NCBI RefSeq assembly: GCF_039621855.1
Contig: NZ_CP155071.1
Coordinates: forward strand, 992,001-1,056,000
Reading direction: 5' to 3'
DNA length: 64,000 bases
DNA from: Erwinia sp. HDF1-3R
GTDB lineage: Bacteria; Pseudomonadota; Gammaproteobacteria; Enterobacterales; Enterobacteriaceae
The notes under the pieces are model-generated. The model was not told the DNA's origin. It saw only the letters and a program-made list of their open reading frames with translations, and did not search any database. Position numbers and translations under genes: made by a program. Positions 19,029 through 27,762 of the stretch are shown here, one piece after another. Numbering within the stretch: position 1 is the first letter of the stretch; the number at the start of each line of letters is the position of its first letter.

Positions 19029-19767
19029 AGAAACTCACGGTTATTCCTGCCGCAATTCCCCAGTCGTCGATACCCTCTTTTTGCAGGTACTTCTGATAGT
19101 TTATCTGACAGGAGAGTTCACTGTTTTCTACCCGCGGGATGCTGGCGTCCGTTTTGAGCTGAAAACTGTTGCCCCTCTGGCCGGATTTAAAGCCGTTGAT
19201 CGCGCTGCCATCCTTGAAAATACGCTTATGGAGGGCATATGCACTTAGCGTAAGCGGCGGCTGTTCAGAGAGCTGCCAGCTGGAGGGAGTGCTGAGAGGG
19301 CGATAAGGCAGGGCTTCTCTCTCTCCGTTGTCACCCATCCCGTCAGAGCGATCGTCCTCAGTGGGTGCAGCCGGTTCATTACTGGAATGCGGCAATATAT
19401 GAGTCCCATCGCCCATTAGCGTTTCTGAGTAAATATGATGGCTATTCCAGCCTGGAAAATAACGGCCATTATTTTTAGACAGTTTATTATTTAAGGTTCT
19501 GGTCACTGGTGGAGCCTGAGTAATAACGCTATCCGCACATGGATAGTGGCCTGGCGGCATTTCAGAAGAGTGTATATTAAACAGGTTGACCGGGGTGTTT
19601 AATTCGGTCCGGTTATCCAGACTGACCCGATTGTAATGCACAGTCTCAGGTGGGACGATGCGTTGAGACGAGGTAACCGGCGCACTATCAGCCCTTATCA
19701 GGGCAGCAGAGAGGAATAAGAGCACCGCCAGGGGGCAAAACAGGACGGATTTACGGGTAAGGTTCAT
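19027..19767 (-). CDS. Exported protein of unknown function
   Basis: A 246-residue protein I do not recognise. Residues 1-26 form a signal peptide (basic MNLTRK, hydrophobic core, likely cleavage after ALIRA or ADSA). The middle (about 30-165) is polar, rich in Ser, Pro, Asn and His, with one Cys in 'HYPCADS'. The last 75 residues alternate hydrophobic and polar side chains ('LTLSAYALHKRIF', 'SFQLKTDASI', 'SELSCQINYQKYL') and end 'WGIAAGITVSF'; a terminal Phe on such a strand is typical of outer-membrane beta-barrel or surface proteins. It lies between acnB and yacL, adjacent genes in E. coli, so it is an insertion. Confidence 0.7.
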   Translation of the reverse strand: MNLTRKSVLFCPLAVLLFLSAALIRADSAPVTSSQRIVPPETVHYNRVSLDNRTELNTPVNLFNIHSSEMPPGHYPCADSVITQAPPVTRTLNNKLSKNNGRYFPGWNSHHIYSETLMGDGTHILPHSSNEPAAPTEDDRSDGMGDNGEREALPYRPLSTPSSWQLSEQPPLTLSAYALHKRIFKDGSAINGFKSGQRGNSFQLKTDASIPRVENSELSCQINYQKYLQKEGIDDWGIAAGITVSF

Positions 19768-20116
19768 TGATCGTCATCCTTGATCATATACCAATGCATC
19801 ATGCATTTCTTGCGTGAATTTTATCCTAAGGCATTCGTTTTTACAAATGTCGTCTAATTAAGGTCCATACTTAATTTTTTGTTTTGCGAGCCAGGTTCAT
19901 AATATGTTTTCACTTCACCTAAAGCGGTGAGGCTTTACAATTTTTTAAGTGCGCGCGTAACGTGTGCAGATGAAGAAGACAATATTTTCGCGGCCTCCTG
20001 GCTACTCCCTCAATCGCAGTCGGCAATGAATAACGTGGTAAAGTAACCGGATCCTGTCAGAATGAGAGCATGGCTGATGCATCAACTTCGACAGCTGCAT
20101 GTATAAGGGTATTACC
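19768..20116. other. Intergenic region with a possible helix-turn-helix gene scar
   Basis: About 350 AT-rich bp without an intact gene. On the minus strand near 19930-20030 one frame reads 'SSQEAAKILSSSSAHVTRAL' between stop codons, resembling the helix-turn-helix of small antitoxin or excisionase-type regulators. It may be a decayed gene or chance. Promoters for the leftward exported-protein gene and for yacL must also lie here. Confidence 0.3.
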
Positions 20117-20479
20117 GTGGAATATGAGTTTTTACGCGACATCACCGGCGGCGTGAAGGTCCGCATGTCAATGGGCCATGAGGCCGTCGGTCACTGGTTT
20201 AATGAAGAGGTGGAGGGCAACCTGACGCTGCTGGATGAGGTCGAAGCCGCCGTACAGGAGGTGAAGGGCAGCGAACGGCAGTGGCAGCGCATTGGGCATG
20301 AGTATACGCTGTGGCTGGATGAAGAAGAGGTGATTATCCGCGCAAATCTGCTCAGCTTCGAGGGGGATGAGATAGAAGAGGGAATGAACTACTACGATGA
20401 AGAGAGCCTGTGCTTCTGCGGCGTGGAGGATTTCCTTGCGGTGATTGCCGCCTACCGGGCCTTTTTACAGGGACGTTAA
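20117..20479 (+). CDS. yacL: YacL family protein (UPF0231)
   Basis: A 120-residue acidic protein of unknown function, conserved next to acnB in enterobacteria. Start taken at GTG ([20 protein letters not shown]), which gives the E. coli length and has AAGGG 7 nt upstream; an ATG 18 nt earlier lacks a ribosome site. Conserved blocks are '[19 protein letters not shown]', '[16 protein letters not shown]' and '[20 protein letters not shown]'. No membrane segment or signal peptide. Confidence 0.93.
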   Translation: MEYEFLRDITGGVKVRMSMGHEAVGHWFNEEVEGNLTLLDEVEAAVQEVKGSERQWQRIGHEYTLWLDEEEVIIRANLLSFEGDEIEEGMNYYDEESLCFCGVEDFLAVIAAYRAFLQGR

Positions 20480-20570
20480 CCGGTCTGCACAGCCATGATG
20501 GGCATAGTCGGCTGGCGGTCTCACGCCGTCGATAGCCCAGCTATGTCAGACCCGCCACCGTTGCTGAAAC

Positions 20571-20597
20571 AAAACGGGCGGCACAGAGGCCGCCCGT
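20571..20597 (-). terminator. Terminator of the speE-speD operon
   Basis: Perfect 9-bp stem ACGGGCGGC / GCCGCCCGT with a 6-nt loop, followed on the minus strand by TTTTGTTT, 21 nt past the speD stop. It may also slow yacL transcription from the other side. Confidence 0.85.
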
Positions 20598-20617
20598 ATT
20601 TCGTCAACGGCAACAGG

Positions 20618-21427
20618 TTACTGTGTTTTCAGTCCAACGGACGGAATATTGCGTCCGTAATAGATCTCACGCATCTCTTTCCACAGCAGATCGGTAATAC
20701 GCTTGTGCTCCTGCGGGCTAAGATCTTCCGGTTTCGTATTGAACAGGTAGTGTTTAAGATCGAACTCTTTCAGCAGCATCTTGGTATGAAACATATTTTC
20801 CTGATAGACGTTCACATCCATCATGTCGTACATCGACTTCATGCTGTCAGACATAAAATTCTGAATAGAATTGATCTGGTGATCGATGTAGTGCTTCACG
20901 CCGTTTACGTCGCGGGTGAAGCCCCTGACGCGATAGTCGATGGTAACAATGTCTGATTCTAGCTGGTGTATCAGGTAGTTAAGCGCCTTCAGCGGTGAAA
21001 TCACTCCGCAGGTCGATACTTCAATATCGGCACGGAAGGTGCAAAGGCCGCCCTGCGGGTGGCTCTCAGGGTAGGTATGCACGCAGATATGGCTTTTATC
21101 CAGGTGCGCGACCACCGACTCCGGCAGCGGGCCCGGATGCTCGGAATTATCAATATCCTTAGGATCAACCGGTTCCTCACTCACGAGGATGGTGACGCTG
21201 GCGCCCTGTGGCTCATAGTCCTGTCGGGCGATATTCAACACGTTAGCGCCGATAATCGAACAGGTTTCGCTCAGGATTTCCGTCAGGCGGTTGGCATTAT
21301 ACTGTTCATCAATGTACGCAATGTATCCGTCACGCTCTGCATCTGTATTCGCGTAACAGATATCGTAGATACAAAAACTCAGGCTTTTGGTCAGGTTGTT
21401 GAAGCCATGTAGTTTAAGCTTTTGCAA
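20618..21427 (-). CDS. speD: S-adenosylmethionine decarboxylase proenzyme
   Basis: Makes decarboxylated SAM, the aminopropyl donor for spermidine. The 269-residue proenzyme should self-cleave between Lys111 and Ser112 in '[15 protein letters not shown]', Ser112 becoming the pyruvoyl group. Other conserved blocks are '[20 protein letters not shown]', '[20 protein letters not shown]' and '[20 protein letters not shown]'. It is 5 residues longer at the C-terminus than E. coli SpeD (264). It lies 27 nt after speE in a two-gene operon. Confidence 0.98.
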   Translation of the reverse strand: MQKLKLHGFNNLTKSLSFCIYDICYANTDAERDGYIAYIDEQYNANRLTEILSETCSIIGANVLNIARQDYEPQGASVTILVSEEPVDPKDIDNSEHPGPLPESVVAHLDKSHICVHTYPESHPQGGLCTFRADIEVSTCGVISPLKALNYLIHQLESDIVTIDYRVRGFTRDVNGVKHYIDHQINSIQNFMSDSMKSMYDMMDVNVYQENMFHTKMLLKEFDLKHYLFNTKPEDLSPQEHKRITDLLWKEMREIYYGRNIPSVGLKTQ

Positions 21428-21454
21428 TTTCGTTCACCCCCTTAAAATACACCG

Positions 21455-22312
21455 TCAGTTAGCCAGCGCATTCAACAGATATTGCGGCAGGGCAAAGCTG
21501 CCGGTATGGATTGCCGGATTGTAATAGCGGCAATTCAGGTTGGCGGCATCAAAGCGCGCCTGTAGCGTGGCCGTATCAAGCTGGCGCAGCGCTGGATTAT
21601 TACTCGCCCAGGCGAAGGTCATAATCCCGCCGTAGTAGGTGGGGATTGCCGCCTGGTAGAAGCTGACGTCGCTAAAGTAGTGGCTCAGCTTACGGTGGCT
21701 GTTAATGGCCTCATCCTGCTGTAAAAAGCAGACCCCGTTTTGTGCCACAAAGATGCCATCTTCATTGAGGCAGCGGCGACAGCCTTCGTAAAACTCCGAA
21801 GTAAACAGACTCTCTCCGGGACCGATAGGGTCGGTACAGTCAGAGATGATCACGTCAAATTTATCCTGGCACTGGCTGACGAAATTCACGCCATCATCAA
21901 TCACCAACGTAAAGCGCGGATCGTCATAGGCACCCGCGCTATGGTTCGGCAGATACTGTTTGCAGAACGTCACGACGCCGGCGTCGATCTCTACCATGGT
22001 GATGTGCTCGACGCTTTTATGCCGGCTGACCTCGCGCAGCATCGCGCCATCGCCACCGCCGATAATTAACACGCGCTTTGCGGCACCCTGTGCCAGCAGC
22101 GGGACGTGCGTCATCATCTCATGATAGATGAATTCATCGCGCTCCGTAGTTTGGACCACGCCGTCAAGTGCCATAACGCGACCTAAAGCGGCATTCTCGA
22201 AGATAACCAGATCCTGGTGTCCGGTTTTTTCACGGTACAGGACTTTGTCGACAGCGAAATACTGTCCAAACCCGGCATGAAGCGTTTCATACCACATTTC
22301 TTTTTCGGCCAT
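21455..22312 (-). CDS. speE: Spermidine synthase
   Basis: Transfers the aminopropyl group from decarboxylated SAM to putrescine. 285 residues from [19 protein letters not shown], with GGAGAG 7 nt upstream; the extension to 22333 is not needed (E. coli 288). Motifs: '[18 protein letters not shown]', the SAM-binding '[15 protein letters not shown]', '[20 protein letters not shown]' and the catalytic '[16 protein letters not shown]' Asp. First gene of speED. Confidence 0.98.
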   Translation of the reverse strand: MAEKEMWYETLHAGFGQYFAVDKVLYREKTGHQDLVIFENAALGRVMALDGVVQTTERDEFIYHEMMTHVPLLAQGAAKRVLIIGGGDGAMLREVSRHKSVEHITMVEIDAGVVTFCKQYLPNHSAGAYDDPRFTLVIDDGVNFVSQCQDKFDVIISDCTDPIGPGESLFTSEFYEGCRRCLNEDGIFVAQNGVCFLQQDEAINSHRKLSHYFSDVSFYQAAIPTYYGGIMTFAWASNNPALRQLDTATLQARFDAANLNCRYYNPAIHTGSFALPQYLLNALAN

Positions 22313-22425
22313 GGTGGGACTCTCCTTCCTCATAAACAGCCACGAAAAATGGGCGCGATATAATAGCTAACTCTGACCGCGGTTGCACGGTCAAATTATC
22401 AACAAAGCGTAGATAAGAAAGAGGA

Positions 22426-22773
22426 TTATTTCACCCAGGCGAGCAGGCTAAGAGAATCACGCGCGAGAGATTTGCATTTATCAGCGTTAGGCACCGCAAT
22501 ACCGCTCAGATCGCGATAGCTGTCTTCACCTAAGGCTTTCATATTAAAACTGTCGTAGTTAGCCAAATCCCAGCGATTTTGCTGGGCGAAAAAGGCCAGC
22601 GCCCGGCGGATCTGCGTGTCAGGCAGATCCTGATAACCACAGTCATTCTTCAGATAAACAAAAACGGCGGTAAGATCCGCCATGTCTTCCGCTTCCGATT
22701 CGCTCAGGGCAAAACTGGTCGACGAGAAGCCGAAGAGGCCCAGTATCAACAGAGCCTTGATGCTTTTCTTCAT
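22426..22773 (-). CDS. yacC: YacC, small exported protein (pilotin-like PulS/OutS family)
   Basis: 115 residues, same length as E. coli YacC, with signal peptide MKKSIKALLILGLFGFSSTS followed by FALSESEAEDMADLTAVFVY. Mature part keeps 'LKNDCGYQDLP' and 'NADKCKSLARDSLSLLAWVK', the two Cys expected to pair. YacC resembles PulS/OutS pilotins but lacks a lipobox Cys here, so it is probably a soluble periplasmic protein; its role is unknown. It sits upstream of speED on the same strand and diverges from cueO. Confidence 0.92.
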   Translation of the reverse strand: MKKSIKALLILGLFGFSSTSFALSESEAEDMADLTAVFVYLKNDCGYQDLPDTQIRRALAFFAQQNRWDLANYDSFNMKALGEDSYRDLSGIAVPNADKCKSLARDSLSLLAWVK

Positions 22774-22904
22774 ACATTGTTCTCAGAGGTTGGCAATAGG
22801 CTGAACTTAGCACAGTTACGGGGCGGCTACAGACAAATTTGCCAGAGAAACGCGCTGAAAAGGCGATTTAATGACGGTGGATGGCGCAGAGGGACCGGCA
22901 AGGC

Positions 22905-22935
22905 TTGACCTTCCCGCAGGGTAAGGGTTTATGCT
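22905..22935 (+). promoter_or_regulatory. CueR-type promoter of cueO
   Basis: TTGACC, then a 19-bp spacer (TTCCCGCAGGGTAAGGGTT), then TATGCT. The overlong spacer with an imperfect dyad (GACCTTCCC...GGGTAAGGG) is the hallmark of MerR-family operators, and GACCTTCC is the known CueR half-site of copA and cueO. Cu(I)-CueR would activate cueO here. The -10 ends 38 bp before the cueO start. Confidence 0.85.
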
Positions 22936-22973
22936 GCGTCACTGATACCGACCGCCAGCGTAAGGACAGGGTA

Positions 22974-24569
22974 ATGCAACGTCGTGATTTTATTAAGCTG
23001 AGTGCCGCAGCAGGCGCAGCCAGCGCGCTGCCGCTGTGGAGCCGTTCACTGATGGCCGCGATGCCCCGGGCCGAATTGCCCATTCCCAGCCTGTTGACGC
23101 CGGACCCGCGCGGCGTCATGAACATCACCGCGCAGCAGGGTAAAACCGTCTGGCAGGGTCAGTCGGTCACCAGCTGGGGCTATAATGGCAGCCTGCTCGG
23201 CCCGGCCATTCAGCTTGAGCGCGGCAAGGCCGTCACCCTCAACGTTCACAACGCCCTGCCCGAAGCGACCACGGTTCACTGGCACGGGCTGGCACTGCCC
23301 GGCGACGTTGACGGTGGCCCGCAGGCGCTGATTGCGCCGGGTGCCAGCCGCAGCGTCAGCTTCACGCCCGATCAGCCCGCGGCCACCTGCTGGTTCCATC
23401 CTCATCAGCACGGCAGGACCGGCTACCAGGTCGCACAGGGGCTGGCCGGACTGGTTCTGATGAATGATGAGGCAAGCGGTAAGCTGCTGTTGCCGAAAAT
23501 CTGGGGGGTGGATGATATTCCGGTGATCCTCCAGGACAAACGGCTGAGCGCCGATGGCAGCCGGATTGATTATGAACTGGACGTGATGGGCGCGGCGGTT
23601 GGCTGGTTCGGGAATACGATGCTGACTAACGGGGCTATTTACCCGCAGCATGCCGTACCGCGCGGCTGGCTGCGCCTGCGCCTGCTGAATGGCTGCAATG
23701 CCCGCTCGCTTAATCTGACCGCCAGCGATGACCGCACCCTGTATGTCATTGGCAGCGACGGCGGCTTACTGTCCGAGCCGGTGCCGCTGAAGACACTGTC
23801 AATGATGCCGGGCGAGCGCTTTGAAGTGCTGGTTGATACCCACGATGGCAAAGCGTTTGACCTGCAGACGCTGCCGGTGCGGCAGATGGGCATGACGCTG
23901 GAACCGTTCAACCAGCCGCTGCCGGTACTGAGCATTACCCCGCTACGGGTTATGGCGAGCGGCACGCTGCCCGACAGGCTGGTTGAGCTACCGGCGCTGC
24001 CGGAGCAGGTGGACAAGAGCCGCTGGCTACAGCTGTCGATGGATCCGGAGCTTGAGCGTCGCGGGATGCTGGCGCTCATCAAGAAGTATGGTGGTGCGGC
24101 AATGGCCGGTATGGGCGGCGATGCGCATGACCACGACGATAACGACGCGGCACCTGAGAAAAGGCGTGCGGATGGCGGCATGGCGGGTATGTCGCATCCG
24201 CAGCCTCAGCAGGATGAGTACGATTTTCATAACGGCAATAAGATCAATGGTATGGCCTTTGATATGGCCAAACCCGCGTTCGATGTGCCGCGCGGAACGG
24301 TAGAAAAGTGGACTGTCTCCGGGGAAGGCGATGAGATGCTTCATCCGTTTCATATTCACGGCACGCAGTTCCGCATCCTCTCCGAAAACGGCAAACCCCC
24401 GGCGGCGCACCGCAGCGGCTGGAAGGATATGGTCAGGGTTGAGGGGTGGCGCAGTGAAGTGCTGGTACGCTTTGATTATGCCGCGACAAAAGAGCAGGCC
24501 TATATGGCGCACTGCCATCTGCTGGAGCATGAGGACACGGGAATGATGCTGGGCTTTACCGTCAGCTGA
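22974..24569 (+). CDS. cueO: Multicopper oxidase CueO
   Basis: Periplasmic oxidase that turns Cu(I) into less toxic Cu(II). 531 residues starting [20 protein letters not shown], a twin-arginine signal. Copper ligands occur in the standard order: 'HWHG', 'WFHPHQHG', '[11 protein letters not shown]' and '[15 protein letters not shown]'. The extra helix-rich segment near residues 370-415, which is Met-rich in E. coli, is short and richer in His and Asp here ('[20 protein letters not shown]', 'AGMSHPQ'), which may change Cu(I) handling. In E. coli gcd and hpt follow; here gcd is absent and accessory genes begin. Confidence 0.96.
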   Translation: MQRRDFIKLSAAAGAASALPLWSRSLMAAMPRAELPIPSLLTPDPRGVMNITAQQGKTVWQGQSVTSWGYNGSLLGPAIQLERGKAVTLNVHNALPEATTVHWHGLALPGDVDGGPQALIAPGASRSVSFTPDQPAATCWFHPHQHGRTGYQVAQGLAGLVLMNDEASGKLLLPKIWGVDDIPVILQDKRLSADGSRIDYELDVMGAAVGWFGNTMLTNGAIYPQHAVPRGWLRLRLLNGCNARSLNLTASDDRTLYVIGSDGGLLSEPVPLKTLSMMPGERFEVLVDTHDGKAFDLQTLPVRQMGMTLEPFNQPLPVLSITPLRVMASGTLPDRLVELPALPEQVDKSRWLQLSMDPELERRGMLALIKKYGGAAMAGMGGDAHDHDDNDAAPEKRRADGGMAGMSHPQPQQDEYDFHNGNKINGMAFDMAKPAFDVPRGTVEKWTVSGEGDEMLHPFHIHGTQFRILSENGKPPAAHRSGWKDMVRVEGWRSEVLVRFDYAATKEQAYMAHCHLLEHEDTGMMLGFTVS

Positions 24570-24578
24570 GGCCAGTCT

Positions 24579-24600
24579 AAGGCGGGCAGGGCCCCGCCTT
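24579..24600. terminator. Hairpin between cueO and the convergent beta-helix gene
   Basis: Perfect 8-bp stem AAGGCGGG / CCCGCCTT with a 6-nt loop, 9 nt after the cueO stop and followed by T and A. Weak T-run, so probably a modest terminator shared by the convergent genes. Confidence 0.6.
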
Positions 24601-24638
24601 TAACCCGTCATAGCCGACGGCAATGGGGTGAAAAATCG

Positions 24639-26180
24639 TTACCTTAGGGCAGCTGGCTGGCTTAAGGTTGAGGTTGCCCCATCGTTATTGGTTGCGGTGG
24701 CGGTCACATTGGCAACCTGTAACCTGGCCGGTAAGGTCAGCTGATAGTGGAAGTGGGCCTGGCCATTCGCCCCTATCGCCACCATCTGATAGCCCAGAAT
24801 GTCTTCCGCCTCGTTTTCATCCGCACGACGATTGGAAAAGAACTCTATGCGGTAGAGCGTATTGGCAATGCCCTTAACCTCTCCCTCTACGCTAAGCTGT
24901 CCGGCATGAAGCGTCACCCGATCGATGTGCGGCGCGGTTTGCCCCTCATTTGGGGTCGGTTCGCAGCCCGCCACTCCTCCGTCAATCGCACAGATCTTCT
25001 CCATTTTGCTGGTGTCTTCGCTGATACCGCCGCCGCGATTACCGATAAAAGCAGCATGTTCCAGGCCCGGAACGTTAAAGACAATTGCCCCAGCTAAGTG
25101 CGGCAGGCAGCTGCCTCCGGCAAAGCAGCGTTTAATATTTCTGCCGTTATCGATCATGATATTTTCGCTGATGCGGTTACTGGAGATCCCGCTGATACGG
25201 TTAATACCGAAGCGGCCATCCTTACCGGCTTCACCCTGTGGGCGCACTGACACGGCCACGCGGTTACCCGTCATGGTATTGCCATCGACGATATTACCGC
25301 TGCCGCTCAGGGTGACGGCGGAGGAGAGATTAACAAAGGTGTTGGCCGCGATATAGTTACGGTTACCCCAGTTAATCTGAACGCCATCTGAGTAATTTTC
25401 GAAATGATTACGAATGATCTCATTATCATTGCCCCACAGCATTTCCAGCCCCTGTGAGGGCTCCTTATTATTCACTGAATCTGTGGTAATAAAATTATCT
25501 GCAACAAGATTAAAAGAGGCACCCCGGGTGGCTTCCATCGCATCACCATTATTAATAAAGGTGTTGCGCAATATTTTATTCCTCTGCGTTGTTGTGGCAG
25601 TGGAGTTTCCTTTCCCATCGTCACCGGTTAACATTAATCCCGCGCCGCCATGATTAGCGACAATGCGGTTATCTTCGATGACATTATCGCTGGAGCGGTT
25701 AATTAAAATGCCAATACAAAAGTTTGTAATCTCCAGCCCCTGTAATGTTACGTGGCCGGTATCACGCAGCACTAAACCGGGAAGGCTGGTGGTACGCACG
25801 TTGGCGCCATACTGCCCCTCGACCGCACCGGGACAGGCGCGGGGATCGACGGGTTTTATATAGCCGCTGCCGTCAATGGCGATATAGTCATTGGTTTTCC
25901 GCCAGTCCGTGTTGATAATCTCTACCGGACCCATCAGCGGGGGTAAAGGCTGTTGCAGTTTGATTGCATAAGGTTTCTTTCCCAGCGTATGTAATTCAAT
26001 ACGATAATTTCCCGGATGCTGGTTATTTTTAAGTATTGCCCAGCGTAGCGTCCCCGGACTGGCATCGTCCGCGTAGGAGGTTATCTGTAATACGTTCTGC
26101 GGTGGGATGTCGTTCTCCGCGGCGTGAATGGCTGGCTGTATCAGACAGGAAATTAGTACGAGCAACGTTCTCTTAATCAT
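24639..26180 (-). CDS. Secreted right-handed parallel beta-helix protein
   Basis: A 513-residue protein with a Sec signal peptide (MIKRTLLVLISCLIQPAIHA, then AEND). 'ITSYADDASPGTLRWAIL' just after it matches the SLR-AI motif common at the start of surface beta-helix proteins. Residues about 130-385 show repeated coils of the 'NxIxxNxFxNNxxGI' kind, for example 'NVIEDNRIVANHGGAGLMLT', 'NEIIRNHFENYSDGVQI' and 'NIVDGNTMTGNRVAVSV', like pectate lyase/NosD-type PbH1 repeats. The C-terminal 100 residues look like a beta-sandwich. A polysaccharide lyase/hydrolase or adhesin is possible; no catalytic residues can be assigned. It starts the block replacing gcd. Confidence 0.82.
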   Translation of the reverse strand: MIKRTLLVLISCLIQPAIHAAENDIPPQNVLQITSYADDASPGTLRWAILKNNQHPGNYRIELHTLGKKPYAIKLQQPLPPLMGPVEIINTDWRKTNDYIAIDGSGYIKPVDPRACPGAVEGQYGANVRTTSLPGLVLRDTGHVTLQGLEITNFCIGILINRSSDNVIEDNRIVANHGGAGLMLTGDDGKGNSTATTTQRNKILRNTFINNGDAMEATRGASFNLVADNFITTDSVNNKEPSQGLEMLWGNDNEIIRNHFENYSDGVQINWGNRNYIAANTFVNLSSAVTLSGSGNIVDGNTMTGNRVAVSVRPQGEAGKDGRFGINRISGISSNRISENIMIDNGRNIKRCFAGGSCLPHLAGAIVFNVPGLEHAAFIGNRGGGISEDTSKMEKICAIDGGVAGCEPTPNEGQTAPHIDRVTLHAGQLSVEGEVKGIANTLYRIEFFSNRRADENEAEDILGYQMVAIGANGQAHFHYQLTLPARLQVANVTATATNNDGATSTLSQPAALR

Positions 26181-26418
26181 TTTAATGCCACCTTGATTTT
26201 TGTATTCTCAAGGCAAGGGGCGTCCCTGGTGCCGCTTGACCTTTTTAGTTAAAATCTTTCTTTTAAACAGGCGTATTGGCAGGTGATTAATTTTATAATT
26301 TATAATTACAGATGATTTTTTTATAATTATGGCGATAAAACATCATGGTTAAACAGGTGGCAGCGGGCGGGTTTAGCTCTAAACGAGCCAGCTGCTTTAC
26401 TTTTTCAGGCTAACCCTA
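26181..26418. other. AT-rich intergenic region
   Basis: 238 bp with long A/T runs (about 26280-26340), probably the promoter region of the beta-helix gene, and the untranslated end of the ubiD-ubiX-DUF554 operon. No gene or clear operator seen. Confidence 0.5.
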
Positions 26419-27138
26419 TCAGAATATCATGCTCCATAGCGCCGAGATGGGCATGGCCAGCACCAGGGCGGGCAGCATATTGGCCACCGGAAACACCTTG
26501 ATACCGCAGATGCGAAAACCCGTCGCAAACATCAGTACGCCACCGACGGCTGAGAAATCCGCCTGCATGGCTGGCGTGGTCATCGGTAGAATAAACACGG
26601 CACCGTAAGCCAGCAGCAGCTGGATAATCAGCTGGGGTATCGCCACAATGGCGACCGAAAACCCGAGCGTGGTAGCAAAAATGGCCGCGGTAAAGAGATC
26701 GAGGAAAGACTTTGCAATCAGAATGCTAAAGTCGCCGGTCATTCCCTCATGCATGGAACCGAAAATCCCCGTGCCGCTGGCGCAAAACAGGACGATAATC
26801 GCCACGTAACTTTGCAGAAATTGCGCCTGTGACTCTTCACTGCCCGGCTCCGTACGCACCACCAGTTCTACCAGTCCGCGCGCCTTTGCACCCAGCTTAC
26901 CGATTCCTCTCTCAAGATAAACCAGCTCGCCTAACAGGGCCCCAAGGATCACCGACAGCACCATCACCGGCATATGGGACACTTTATTGACCAGCACGAT
27001 CCCCATACACATTGAGGCCGCGCCAAAAATCAGCGGCATTGAGGTGCGTACCCGTTCAGGCAGTTTACTGCTCAGCAGGGCACCCGCAATACCGCCAATC
27101 AGCACGGCGGCACCGTTGATATAAGGTCCAATAATCAC
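26419..27138 (-). CDS. DUF554 (YqgA-like) membrane protein
   Basis: 239 residues with about seven hydrophobic segments; begins MIIGPYINGAAVLIGGIAGA. It matches the DUF554 family (E. coli YqgA). The family function is unknown; transport has been suggested. Its start lies 6 nt after the ubiX-like stop, so it belongs to the ubiD-ubiX transcript. In that context a role in moving the aromatic acid or its decarboxylation product is a guess from neighbourhood only. Confidence 0.85.
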   Translation of the reverse strand: MIIGPYINGAAVLIGGIAGALLSSKLPERVRTSMPLIFGAASMCMGIVLVNKVSHMPVMVLSVILGALLGELVYLERGIGKLGAKARGLVELVVRTEPGSEESQAQFLQSYVAIIVLFCASGTGIFGSMHEGMTGDFSILIAKSFLDLFTAAIFATTLGFSVAIVAIPQLIIQLLLAYGAVFILPMTTPAMQADFSAVGGVLMFATGFRICGIKVFPVANMLPALVLAMPISALWSMIF

Positions 27139-27144
27139 GACTTG

Positions 27145-27750
27145 TCACTCCTTGTTTAAACTTACGGTCTCACCCCAGCGGGGCAGCTCCGCACACTCCA
27201 CACCGAATAAACCCAGCGCCCGCGCCACGCTGTGGGAAATAATCTCCTCAACGCTTTGTGGCCTGGCGTACAGGGCTGGCACCGGAGGGAAAATAATGCC
27301 GCCACAGTCCGTTACCTGTTGCATATTGCGCAAATGACCCGCGTGGAGCGGCGTTTCCCGCACCATCAACACCAGCCGCCTGCGCTCTTTTAGTACCACA
27401 TCGGCTGCACGGGTCAGTAGATTATCCGTTACGCCGCTGGCGATGGCAGCCAGGGAGTGCATCGAACAGGGTGCAACCAGCATGCCCATGGTCTGAAAAG
27501 AGCCGCTGGAAATAGCGGCCCCGACCGCCCGGATGGGATGCACCACATCCGCCATTGCCATCACATCCTCCTCGCTCAGGTCGGTTTCGTGCTCCCGATT
27601 GAGGTGGGCAGACTGCGTGATAACCAGATGACTTTCTATCTCAGCCTGGCGCAGGAAGCGTAGTGCCTGGACGCCGTATGAAAAGCCGGAGGCACCGCTG
27701 ATACCGACTATCAGCCGCTGTTTTTTCAGCGAATTGACTGACCCTGACAT
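27145..27750 (-). CDS. UbiX-family flavin prenyltransferase
   Basis: 201 residues. Makes prenylated FMN, the cofactor of UbiD-type decarboxylases, by joining dimethylallyl phosphate to FMN. Motifs: 'LIVGISGASGFSYGVQALRF' (flavin-binding N-terminus), 'SSGSFQTMGMLVAPCSMHSL', 'LTRAADVVLKERRRLVLMVR' and 'ETPLHAGHLRNMQQ'. AGGAGAAGG precedes the ATG, only 12 nt after the ubiD-like stop. The tight pairing indicates that it serves this decarboxylase (BsdB/LpdB/EcdB type) rather than ubiquinone synthesis. Confidence 0.92.
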   Translation of the reverse strand: MSGSVNSLKKQRLIVGISGASGFSYGVQALRFLRQAEIESHLVITQSAHLNREHETDLSEEDVMAMADVVHPIRAVGAAISSGSFQTMGMLVAPCSMHSLAAIASGVTDNLLTRAADVVLKERRRLVLMVRETPLHAGHLRNMQQVTDCGGIIFPPVPALYARPQSVEEIISHSVARALGLFGVECAELPRWGETVSLNKE

Positions 27751-27762
27751 ACCTTCTCCTGT

